From Streptomyces katrae (GTDB lineage Bacteria; Actinomycetota; Actinomycetes; Streptomycetales; Streptomycetaceae): a stretch of 6,463 bases of DNA. Each line of letters begins with the position of its first letter. Position 1 is the stretch's first letter. Both the position numbers and the translations under genes were made by a program. Location of the stretch: the NCBI RefSeq assembly GCF_000966975.1, contig NZ_JZWV01000854.1, positions 1-6,463 on the forward strand. The letters are read 5' to 3'. Under the pieces are notes generated by a model. The model had not been told where the DNA came from. It saw only the letters and a list, made by a program, of their open reading frames with translations, and did no database searches. Of the stretch, positions 1 to 4,490 are shown in pieces.

Positions 1-577
1 GCACGTGGCCGGGGCGCTGCGACTGCTCCTGCGGGAGGTGCGCCGGGGCGAGCAGCTTGCCGGAGAACTCGTCGGGCGAGCGGACGTCGACCAGGTTCAG
101 GGAGCCGATGGCGGCCACGACGTCGTCGCGGAAGGCGCGGATGGAGGTGTCCTGGGCCTTGGCCTTGTACTCGGTGGCCGGGCGGTTCGGGACGTCCTTG
201 CCGTCGACCAGGTCGCGGGAGTCGAGCTCCCACTTCTTGCGGCCGCCGTCGAGGAGCTTGACGTCCTGGTGGCCGTAGAGCTTGAAGTACCAGTAGGCGT
301 ACGAGGCGAACCAGTTGTTGTTGCCGCCGTAGAGGACGACGGTGTCGTCGTTGGAGATGCCCTTGGCGGAGAGGAGCTTCTCGAAGCCCTCCTGGTCCAC
401 GAAGTCACGGCGCACCGGGTCCTGGAGGTCCTGCTTCCAGTCGATCCGGACGGCGTTCTTGATGTGGTTCTTGTCGTACGCGGACGTGTCCTCGTCCACC
501 TCGACGATCACGACGTTGGCGTCGTTCAGGTGGGCCTCGACCCAGTCGGCGTCTACGAGGACGTCGCTGCGGCTCAT
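1..577 (-). CDS. cysA: Thiosulfate sulfurtransferase (rhodanese) CysA, 3' end outside window
   Basis: Tandem-rhodanese sulfurtransferase, which moves the sulfane sulfur of thiosulfate (or 3-mercaptopyruvate in related enzymes) to a thiophilic acceptor in the cytoplasm. The window shows 192 residues from an ATG preceded by GGAGGAG with a 6-nt gap. The N-terminus MSRSDVLVDADWVEAHL, the segment VVLYGGNNNWFA (residues 80-91), LLDGGRKKW (108-116) and the start of the second rhodanese domain, NLVDVRSPDEFSG (161-173), are hallmarks of the actinobacterial CysA/CysA2 group. Family members are about 280 residues long, so the C-terminal third, including the catalytic Cys loop, lies beyond the left edge. 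Catalytic competence therefore cannot be judged here. A cysteine-codon leader peptide sits 200 nt upstream on the same strand and probably controls expression. Family identity is very secure; the exact physiological donor and acceptor are not shown by sequence. Confidence 0.95.
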   Translation of the reverse strand, partial: MSRSDVLVDADWVEAHLNDANVVIVEVDEDTSAYDKNHIKNAVRIDWKQDLQDPVRRDFVDQEGFEKLLSAKGISNDDTVVLYGGNNNWFASYAYWYFKLYGHQDVKLLDGGRKKWELDSRDLVDGKDVPNRPATEYKAKAQDTSIRAFRDDVVAAIGSLNLVDVRSPDEFSGKLLAPAHLPQEQSQRPGHV

Positions 578-596
578 GGTGATCTCCTCCGGGGCA

Positions 597-690
597 GTGT
601 GCGGCGGGGCTGTGCTGTGCTGCGGTGGGGCTGGCGGTGCTGTGCGTGCGTGGTCCGTCGCCGGCTGTGGCTCTTCGGCCCTGCGCGGGG
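597..690 (-). promoter_or_regulatory. U-free, C-rich segment of the cysA 5' leader (candidate Rho-loading region)
   Basis: Between the leader peptide stop and the cysA ribosome-binding site, the plus strand has no A for 94 consecutive bases (47 G, 25 C, 22 T by my count). The minus-strand transcript is therefore 50 % C, 27 % G, 23 % A and has no U. A C-over-G bubble just after a short translated ORF is the usual look of a rut site in Rho-dependent attenuation. The Rho role is inference. I saw no strong hairpin with a U-tract between 597 and 778, which argues against a classical intrinsic attenuator. Confidence 0.4.
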
Positions 691-778
691 AGGCGTCAGG
701 GGGCAGGAGGCTGGTGCGGTGCGGTCACGCGGGATGAAGGGCCGTCGGTCCGGCCGGCGGAGCGGGAGGGCTCACGCC

Positions 779-862
779 TCACATGGAGCGACAGAGCATG
801 GCGGCGACGCGACACAGGTCTACTGCCCGCCGCTTCGTGAGGTCCGCCTGCTGATGCTTCAT
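779..862 (-). CDS. Leaderless Cys/Arg leader peptide upstream of cysA (27 aa)
   Basis: A 27-codon ORF starts at ATG 862-860 and ends at TGA 781-779. It begins MKHQQADLTKRR and ends DLCRVAAMLCRSM. Two TGT-CGC (Cys-Arg) pairs fall at residues 17-18 and 24-25, near the 3' end. Streptomycete and mycobacterial sulfur-assimilation genes are known to carry such short cysteine-containing 'putative leader peptides', and this one has the typical size, basic character and placement. The ATG is expected at or within a base of the transcription start: a TACGAT -10 box ends 7 nt before it and there is no Shine-Dalgarno, so translation is probably leaderless. Likely role: ribosome progress over the Cys codons reports cysteinyl-tRNA supply and decides whether transcription or translation continues into cysA, 202 nt downstream. 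The peptide itself probably has no enzymatic function. The ORF and promoter are seen; the attenuation mechanism is inferred. Confidence 0.85.
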   Translation of the reverse strand: MKHQQADLTKRRAVDLCRVAAMLCRSM

Positions 863-869
863 AGCCAGG

Positions 870-899
870 ATCGTAGGGAGGAACGGGCCGCCCTGTCAC
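870..899 (-). promoter_or_regulatory. Promoter of the leader peptide-cysA transcript
   Basis: Read on the minus strand, GTGACA (899-894) is followed by 18 nt and then TACGAT (875-870). This is a close match to the streptomycete housekeeping pattern TTGACA-N17/18-TANNNT. The 7 nt after the -10 box put the expected start at the A of the leader peptide ATG (862), which explains the absence of a ribosome-binding site. The TGACA core is repeated one helical turn upstream (909-905). Confidence 0.7.
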
Positions 900-909
900 C
901 GGCGTGTCA
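888..909 (-). repeat. Tandem 11-bp repeat TGACA-n-G-n-CGG over the -35 region
   Basis: On the minus strand TGACACGCCGG (909-899) is followed directly by TGACAGGGCGG (898-888), 9 of 11 positions identical. The downstream copy contains most of the -35 hexamer. The 11-bp period puts both copies on the same face of the helix, as expected of an activator or repressor half-site pair. The binding protein, if any, is unknown, and a chance repeat is possible at this GC content. Confidence 0.35.
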
Positions 910-945
910 TATTCCGAGACAGGATCGTCCGAATCCCGGGATGAG

Positions 946-982
946 AAAGCCCCGGGAGGCCGCCTCGCGGCCTTCCGGGGCT
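946..982 (-). terminator. Intrinsic terminator downstream of the DUF2993 gene
   Basis: Bases 948-982 form a 16-bp stem (arms 948-963 and 967-982, one G-T wobble) around a 3-nt CTC loop. On the minus strand the stem is followed by UUUCUC. It starts about 40 nt after the DUF2993 stop codon and lies upstream of the leader peptide promoter, so it separates the two minus-strand units. The short U-tract after a very stable stem is typical of Streptomyces. The plus-strand side has no U-tract. Confidence 0.85.
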
Positions 983-1023
983 GCTCGTGCGGCCCGCCCT
1001 TCTGCAGATCGGACCGCGTCGTC

Positions 1024-1743
1024 TCACGATCCGGCCAGGCTCACGTCCGTTCCGGTCAGCGTGAGGTGCACGCCCGCCTCGTCCGAGGTCAGGGCGGAGA
1101 GCTTCAGACCGGCCGGGAGGCCGTCGTCGATGCGACGGTCGAAGTCCGTCCGCTTGCGGATCGCGCTCTCGATCCCCGGTATGCCCTCGCCCGGTACGGA
1201 GTCCGCGTGGACCCGGACGGTCTTGCCGCCGCCCGACCCCGCCTTGCCGTCGACGAGCTCGACGGTGGAGATCACGCTGCGGGTGAGGGTCCGGCCCAGG
1301 AAGTCCACCGACGCGGTGACCTTCAGCTTCCCCGGCTGGCCGCCGTAGGTCAGCGTCGCGCCCGTCTGGGAGGCCTTGGTGAGGTCCGCGTACGAGATGA
1401 GCGCGGTGCCCTCGGCCCGCTTGGCGGAGCCGCCGGTGTAGCTCGAGTTCAGCTTCACGTCGTGGAAGGCGGCGTCGAGCTGGGAGAGGCGGGTCTTGCG
1501 GCCGTCGGCGGTGACGTCGACGTCCGTCAGCTTCAGGTCGACCTGCTCCAGCTCGTGGCTGAGGGCCTGGGTGAGGAACGGGAAGCCGTGGATGTCCACC
1601 TCGACGCCGCCGGCCAAGCCCTGGCGGGACTGGATCTTCTCGGCGAGCCGGTTCTCGGCGTAGCCGACCGCCCAGCGGTCGGCGCCCACGAACAAGCCCC
1701 CCAACACCACTGCGACGATCACCACGAAACGCAGGAAACGCAC
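1024..1743 (-). CDS. DUF2993 (LmeA-like) membrane-anchored lipid-binding protein
   Basis: I chose GTG 1743-1741 because AGGAGG lies 9 nt upstream and the whole stretch GGAGGGGGAGG precedes it; an in-frame ATG at 1761 would add six residues but has no Shine-Dalgarno. The 239-residue product opens with MRFLRF and a hydrophobic segment (about 4-21) without an obvious signal-peptidase site: a signal anchor, so the bulk is likely outside the membrane. DIHGFPFLTQ (about residues 50-59) is the conserved motif of DUF2993, the family of mycobacterial LmeA, a cell-envelope lipid-binding protein/phospholipase tied to lipomannan elongation. The remainder is beta-rich with alternating hydrophobic residues, fitting an elongated lipid-binding fold. 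It is preceded by a 144-nt spacer after the repeat-protein gene and followed by a strong terminator. The substrate in Streptomyces is unknown. Confidence 0.85.
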   Translation of the reverse strand: MRFLRFVVIVAVVLGGLFVGADRWAVGYAENRLAEKIQSRQGLAGGVEVDIHGFPFLTQALSHELEQVDLKLTDVDVTADGRKTRLSQLDAAFHDVKLNSSYTGGSAKRAEGTALISYADLTKASQTGATLTYGGQPGKLKVTASVDFLGRTLTRSVISTVELVDGKAGSGGGKTVRVHADSVPGEGIPGIESAIRKRTDFDRRIDDGLPAGLKLSALTSDEAGVHLTLTGTDVSLAGS

Positions 1744-1842
1744 GTGCCTCCCCCTCCTCATCGGTACGTGCGTTCTAGTGGACCATGATCGCGGTCGGAG
1801 CGCGGTGAGCGGGACTTGTGAGCACCGTCTCCCCCGGTGCCA

Positions 1843-1877
1843 CCCGTCCCGCCCCTCCCGCCCGTCCCGCGCGTCCC
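1843..1877 (-). other. G-quadruplex-prone tract in the spacer before the DUF2993 gene
   Basis: The minus strand carries seven runs of three or four G within 35 bases (the C-runs at 1843, 1848, 1852, 1857, 1861, 1866 and 1875 on the plus strand). Loops are 2, 1, 1, 1, 2 and 6 nt, which easily satisfies the G3+N1-7 rule. It begins 10 nt after the stop codon of the repeat protein and, on the same transcript, precedes the DUF2993 start by about 100 nt. A small hairpin, GCACCG/CGGTGC with a 7-nt loop (1822-1840), follows directly. No U-tract is present, so this is not a canonical terminator. The tract is seen; folding is inferred. Confidence 0.55.
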
Positions 1878-1887
1878 GTCGGGTGCC

Positions 1888-3765
1888 TCAGCCCACCACG
1901 CGGCCGATCAGGTAGACGACGGGAGCGGCCACCGCCAGCGGCAGCGCGACACCGGCCGTCATGTGCACGAACTTCGACGGGTAGTCGTACGCCGCCACGC
2001 GCAGGCCGACCAGCGCGCACACGCCGGCCGCCAGGCCGACCAGCGCACCGCCCGCACCCAGCCCGACCAGCCCGCCGACGGCGATGCCCGCACCGGCCGC
2101 GGCGGCCAGGGAGACGCCCACGGACGGTGCGGTCGGCAGCGGCAGGGCCCGCGCGAACACGGCGACTGCCACGGCGGCCGCCCCAGTGCTGACCGCTTCC
2201 CAGCCGGCGGCGAGGAACCCGGTGCACGCGATGGCCAGCGCGGCCGAGGCCACCGAGGCCATCAGCCCGTACATCCGCTCGTCGGGGTCGGCGTGGCTGC
2301 GCAGCTGGAGGACCAGCGTGAGCAGCACCCACACCCCGAGGGTGCCGATGATCGCGCCGGGGCCGTACGTACCGTCCACCGCGAGCACCGCGCCGTCGGC
2401 GACGAGGGCTCCGGCGAAGGCGAGGGCGATGCCCTGGCGGGCCGGCCACATGCCGTTGAGCCGGAACCAGCCGGCCGCGGTGAGGCCCTGGAGGGCGATC
2501 AGCGGCAGCAGCAGGGCGTACTGGCCCAGCGCGGCGGCACCGGCCAGCAGCAGCCCGAGGGCGGCGGTCAGTATGGCCGACTGCGGCCCCGGGTCGATGA
2601 TCGGCGACCGCCCCTCGGCCCGGGCCTGGGCCGGGTCGACGGCGCGCAGCGTGTTCCCGCCGAGCGTCGGCGGCGACCACTCCGCCCCGGCGGCCGCCGG
2701 CTCCGGCCCGGCCTCCCGCACGGGGGGCAGGTAGGCGGTCTGCGCGGCGGCGTCCTCCACCGGAGGCACGGGAGGCAGGTACGCCGTCTCGGCGGCCGCC
2801 ACGTCCGCCGGAGGCTGCGCATCCCGCACGGGAGGCAGGTACGCCGTCTCGGCGGCCGCGTCGGCCGGAGGCTGCGGATCCCGCACCGGAGGCAGGTACG
2901 CCGTCTCCGCGGCGGCGTCCGCCTGGGCCGGGGACACGAGCTGCGGCTGCGCGTCGCGGAACCAGGCGTCCGGCACGGCCGGGGCCTGCGGCTGCCCCGG
3001 CACCGGGTACGGCGGCAGGTAGGCGGTCTCCGCGGCCGCGTCGGCGGCATCCCGTACGGGCGGCAGGTAGGCCGTCTCGGCGGCGGCACCCGCGGCGCCC
3101 CCGGCCGAGGCGTCCGGCCACGGCACGCCGCCCCCGGTCCCCTGCGGCGGCTCGGGCTGCCGCACGGGCGGCAGGTACGCCGTCTGGGCGGCCGCGTCGG
3201 CCTGCGCCGGGGACGGGGACTGCGGCTGCGCGTCCCGGAACCACGCGTCCGGCACCGCGGGCCGCTGCCGCTGCGGCGGGTGGGGCTCCCCCGCACCGGG
3301 GTACGGAGGCAGGTACGCCGTCTCGGCGGCGGCACCCGCAGCGCCCCCGGCCGAAGCGTCCGGCCACGGCACGCCCCCGCCGGTCTGCTGCTGCGGCGGC
3401 TGCGGGGGCTGCGCCGACTGCGGCTGCGCGTCCCGGAACCACGCGTCGGGCACGGCCGGGGCCTGCGGCTGCGCCTGCCCCGGGTACGCGGCACCGCCGT
3501 CGGCGGAGGCGTCCGGCCACGGCACGCCGCCACCGGTCCCCCCGGCCTGCTGCTGCCACCCCTGCTGCCCCTGCGGAGCAACGGGCGGAGCAACGGGCGG
3601 GGCCGCCTGCCCCGGCACCGAGCCGAGCGGCGGCTGCACCGGCTGGTACCCGGTCTCCCAGGTGTCGGCCTGCCAGGTCTGCGTGCTGTACGGGTCCTGC
3701 TGCGCGGCGGCGGCCTGCTGCTGCCGGCGCTGCTGCTCCTCGGGAGTGCTCATCGCCGCGCTCAC
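1888..3765 (-). CDS. Membrane protein with N-terminal Pro/Gln-rich motif array and polytopic C-terminus
   Basis: Not a recognised enzyme. The 625-residue product has two halves. Residues 1-390 are low-complexity (Ala, Pro, Gln, Asp) and carry three recurring motifs: GGGVPWPDASA three times (78, 129, 211), VPDAWFRDAQPQ three times (105, 171, 264) and TAYLPP eight times (149-348). Residues about 396-622 are roughly nine hydrophobic helices with short loops, ending VVYLIGRVVG. The tail is likely disordered and cytoplasmic (few hydrophobic residues, no signal peptide), the rest integral in the membrane. I start at GTG 3765, whose G-T-G-A overlaps the stop of the sulfur-carrier gene; an ATG at 3753 (MSTPEEQQ) is an equally plausible start and neither has a strong Shine-Dalgarno. 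Very high GC leaves other frames open, but strong G/C third positions and sensible membrane segments support this one. Function unknown. Confidence 0.85.
   Translation of the reverse strand: MSAAMSTPEEQQRRQQQAAAAQQDPYSTQTWQADTWETGYQPVQPPLGSVPGQAAPPVAPPVAPQGQQGWQQQAGGTGGGVPWPDASADGGAAYPGQAQPQAPAVPDAWFRDAQPQSAQPPQPPQQQTGGGVPWPDASAGGAAGAAAETAYLPPYPGAGEPHPPQRQRPAVPDAWFRDAQPQSPSPAQADAAAQTAYLPPVRQPEPPQGTGGGVPWPDASAGGAAGAAAETAYLPPVRDAADAAAETAYLPPYPVPGQPQAPAVPDAWFRDAQPQLVSPAQADAAAETAYLPPVRDPQPPADAAAETAYLPPVRDAQPPADVAAAETAYLPPVPPVEDAAAQTAYLPPVREAGPEPAAAGAEWSPPTLGGNTLRAVDPAQARAEGRSPIIDPGPQSAILTAALGLLLAGAAALGQYALLLPLIALQGLTAAGWFRLNGMWPARQGIALAFAGALVADGAVLAVDGTYGPGAIIGTLGVWVLLTLVLQLRSHADPDERMYGLMASVASAALAIACTGFLAAGWEAVSTGAAAVAVAVFARALPLPTAPSVGVSLAAAAGAGIAVGGLVGLGAGGALVGLAAGVCALVGLRVAAYDYPSKFVHMTAGVALPLAVAAPVVYLIGRVVG
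2722..3534 (-). repeat. In-gene tandem and modular repeats coding the motif array
   Basis: With A = GGGVPWPDASA, B = VPDAWFRDAQPQ and C = TAYLPP, the order along the protein is A-B-A-C-B-C-A-C-C-B-C-C-C-C. A 27-residue block (A plus C, residues 128-154 and 210-236) is identical in both copies. A 33-residue block (B plus C, 170-202 and 263-295) differs at three positions. The last C units recur every 19, 20 and 16 residues (57, 60 and 48 nt) and are nearly identical as DNA, so duplication is recent or kept even by recombination. Copy number is expected to differ among strains. Confidence 0.85.
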
Positions 3766-4016
3766 CCGCCCGCGAACGGCGGGAGCACCTCAACGGTGCC
3801 CCCCTCGGTCAGCAGGACGGCATCGTGCGGGCGCTTGCCCACGGGCTCGTCGTTCACGAGGAAGGAGCAGCGCTGCAGGACCCGGGTCAGCTCCCCCGGG
3901 TGGCGTTCCCGCACTGCGTCGAGCGCCTCGGCCAATGTGCGTGCCGAGTACGGCTCCTCCGCCGTCCCGGCCGCGGCCTTGGCCGCCGCCCAGTAGCGGA
4001 TGGTTCCGGTTGCCAC
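3762..4016 (-). CDS. MoaD/ThiS-family sulfur carrier protein
   Basis: An 84-residue beta-grasp (ubiquitin-like) protein ending PPFAGG. The free C-terminal Gly-Gly is the functional signature: in this family an E1-like enzyme (MoeB/MoeZ type) adenylates it and converts it to a thiocarboxylate that donates sulfur to molybdopterin, thiazole or cysteine synthesis. Other visible family features are the N-terminal strand TIRYWAAAKAAAG, the helix TLAEALDAVRERHP (27-40), LVNDEPVG (53-60) and GGTVEVLPPFAGG (72-84). The GTG start at 4016 has AGGAG five bases upstream. Its stop overlaps the start of the motif-array membrane protein (GTGA), so the two are translationally coupled. Length and the VNDEPV segment favour MoaD over ThiS, but which pathway it feeds cannot be told; neither partner (MoaE-like or E1-like) is in the window. 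Confidence 0.88.
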   Translation of the reverse strand: MATGTIRYWAAAKAAAGTAEEPYSARTLAEALDAVRERHPGELTRVLQRCSFLVNDEPVGKRPHDAVLLTEGGTVEVLPPFAGG

Positions 4017-4255
4017 TGCAGCTCCTATCGTGTCGGGCTCCGTCGGCTCTCTACCGTCGGACTCAATGATGACCCCTCCGGCTCGTCACCCCGGCGTGCC
4101 TCCGCGCACCGTCCGTGCGCCCGGGCGGCCCGCGGGGGGTCCACCGATCCGGTGAAACCAGGGCATACGCAGGAGGAAGGCGTGGCGCGAACCACAGAAT
4201 GCGATGCATGGCGGCCCTCGGCCCCGAAAGGGCGGGTGGGCTATTCTGGCGGCGT

Positions 4256-4290
4256 AGAGGATCCGGGCAACGTAGCCCCCGGGTCCTTTT
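4256..4290 (+). terminator. Plus-strand terminator-like hairpin upstream of glnR (possible attenuator)
   Basis: Arms GGATCCGGG (4259-4267) and CCCGGGTCC (4278-4286) pair over 9 bp with one T-G wobble around a 10-nt loop, followed by TTTT (4287-4290) that can also pair with AGA at 4256-4258. This is a textbook intrinsic terminator in the plus orientation; the minus strand has no U-run. No plus-strand gene lies upstream in the window, because the neighbours are transcribed away from it, so it cannot serve as an ordinary end-of-gene terminator here. It could end a short RNA, attenuate a long glnR leader, or insulate glnR. Confidence 0.65.
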
Positions 4291-4304
4291 GTGCTTTCAG
4301 TACG

Positions 4305-4332
4305 TTGAACGGACCGAGAAGAGTGGTATCCA
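4305..4332 (+). promoter_or_regulatory. Candidate glnR promoter
   Basis: TTGAAC (4305-4310), a 16-nt spacer and TATCCA (4327-4332) form a moderate sigma-70-type match, placed after the terminator-like hairpin and about 90 nt before the uORF start. The -10 lacks the final T and the spacer is short, so this is only a candidate. A start from further upstream, for example near TATTCT (4242-4247), would put the hairpin into the glnR leader. Confidence 0.3.
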
Positions 4333-4427
4333 TCCGGACCCCAGGGCGCGGGGGCCGGACGGCATGCCAGGCAAGTCGTACGAAGCCGTACCACGCACGT
4401 CCTCGACGGGACCGAGGAGGAACCGAC

Positions 4428-4490
4428 GTGATGGACCAGCGAAGCAAACAGGAGCACGACCACCCGACCCGGGCAGGTGGTCGGGCGTGA
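4428..4490 (+). CDS. 20-codon upstream ORF translationally coupled to glnR
   Basis: GTG 4428-4430 (followed directly by an in-frame ATG) lies 7 nt after GAGGAGG (4414-4420), the strongest Shine-Dalgarno in this region. The frame runs GTG-ATG-GAC-CAG to a TGA at 4488-4490 and encodes a hydrophilic, charged peptide ([19 protein letters not shown] after the first codon). Its stop overlaps the GTG start of glnR in GTGA, the usual layout of translational coupling. The last eight codons cover the hairpin that masks the glnR ribosome-binding site. I do not recognise the peptide; it may work only through its translation. The frame stays open to 4182, but codon use upstream of 4428 is not coding-like. 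Confidence 0.55.
   Translation: MMDQRSKQEHDHPTRAGGRA
4457..4485 (+). promoter_or_regulatory. Hairpin sequestering the glnR ribosome-binding site
   Basis: CGACCACC (4457-4464) pairs perfectly with GGTGGTCG (4476-4483) across an 11-nt loop. An alternative pairing, CCCGACC (4463-4469) with GGTCGGG (4479-4485), is also perfect and mutually exclusive with it. The glnR Shine-Dalgarno AGGTGG (4475-4480) is largely buried in the first fold and half buried in the second. A ribosome reading the uORF would melt either structure. Pairing is seen; the regulatory effect is inferred. Confidence 0.5.

Larger units (their letters stand above)
4017..4427. other. Divergent intergenic region between the sulfur carrier gene and the glnR uORF
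   Basis: About 410 nt without a supported protein gene. Codon third positions in every frame lose the strong G/C bias of the neighbours, arguing for non-coding DNA. Contents seen: a 6-bp hairpin GCGCAC/GTGCGC with a 5-nt loop (4104-4120); AGGAGG at 4171-4176 five bases before a GTG that opens a long but codon-atypical frame (rejected); a TATTCT box at 4242-4247 without a good -35; a terminator-like hairpin; and a possible promoter at 4305-4332. I found no convincing promoter for the minus-strand operon and no good match to the GlnR box gTnAC-n6-GaAAC. Confidence 0.6.

Noticed and set aside
696..899. 67-codon minus-strand frame over the cysA leader region
   Set aside because: It is out of frame with the leader peptide, starts upstream of the promoter and has no ribosome-binding site.
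5..1348. Long plus-strand open frame opposite cysA and the DUF2993 gene
   Set aside because: It runs antisense through a secure rhodanese gene, the cysA leader and a terminator; its Val/Gly/Arg-rich translation is the usual high-GC shadow.
1888..2580. Membrane domain as a CdsA-like cytidylyltransferase
   Set aside because: Number of helices and the C-terminal SKFVHMTAG segment are reminiscent, but the family signature of charged residues (S...KR...KD...HGG) is absent.
1775..3793. Second minus-strand 672-codon frame within the motif-array gene
   Set aside because: Poly-Arg/Ala/Gly content with no hydrophobic segments and no operon logic; it is the same DNA in another frame.
1837..3996. Plus-strand 719-codon frame opposite the motif-array gene
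   Set aside because: Arg/Gly/His-rich repeat translation without domains; the minus-strand frame gives coherent motifs and membrane helices. Stop codons are simply rare at this GC content.
4104..4120. GCGCAC/GTGCGC hairpin as a terminator
   Set aside because: No U-run on either strand and only 6 bp; kept as a note in the intergenic entry.
4142..4161. GlnR box near GTGAAAC upstream of glnR
   Set aside because: GAAAC is present, but the half-site six bases before it (ACCGA) does not fit gTnAC.
4115..4486. N-terminal extension of GlnR to an upstream start in the same frame
   Set aside because: Extension residues are Arg/Pro/Gly-rich and lack a ribosome-binding site; known Streptomyces GlnR begins at [11 protein letters not shown].
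4182..4490. A 102-codon protein gene starting at GTG 4182 behind AGGAGG
   Set aside because: The frame has many A/T-ending codons, unlike real genes here, and crosses the terminator-like hairpin. Only the part from 4428 has a second strong Shine-Dalgarno and a GTGA overlap.
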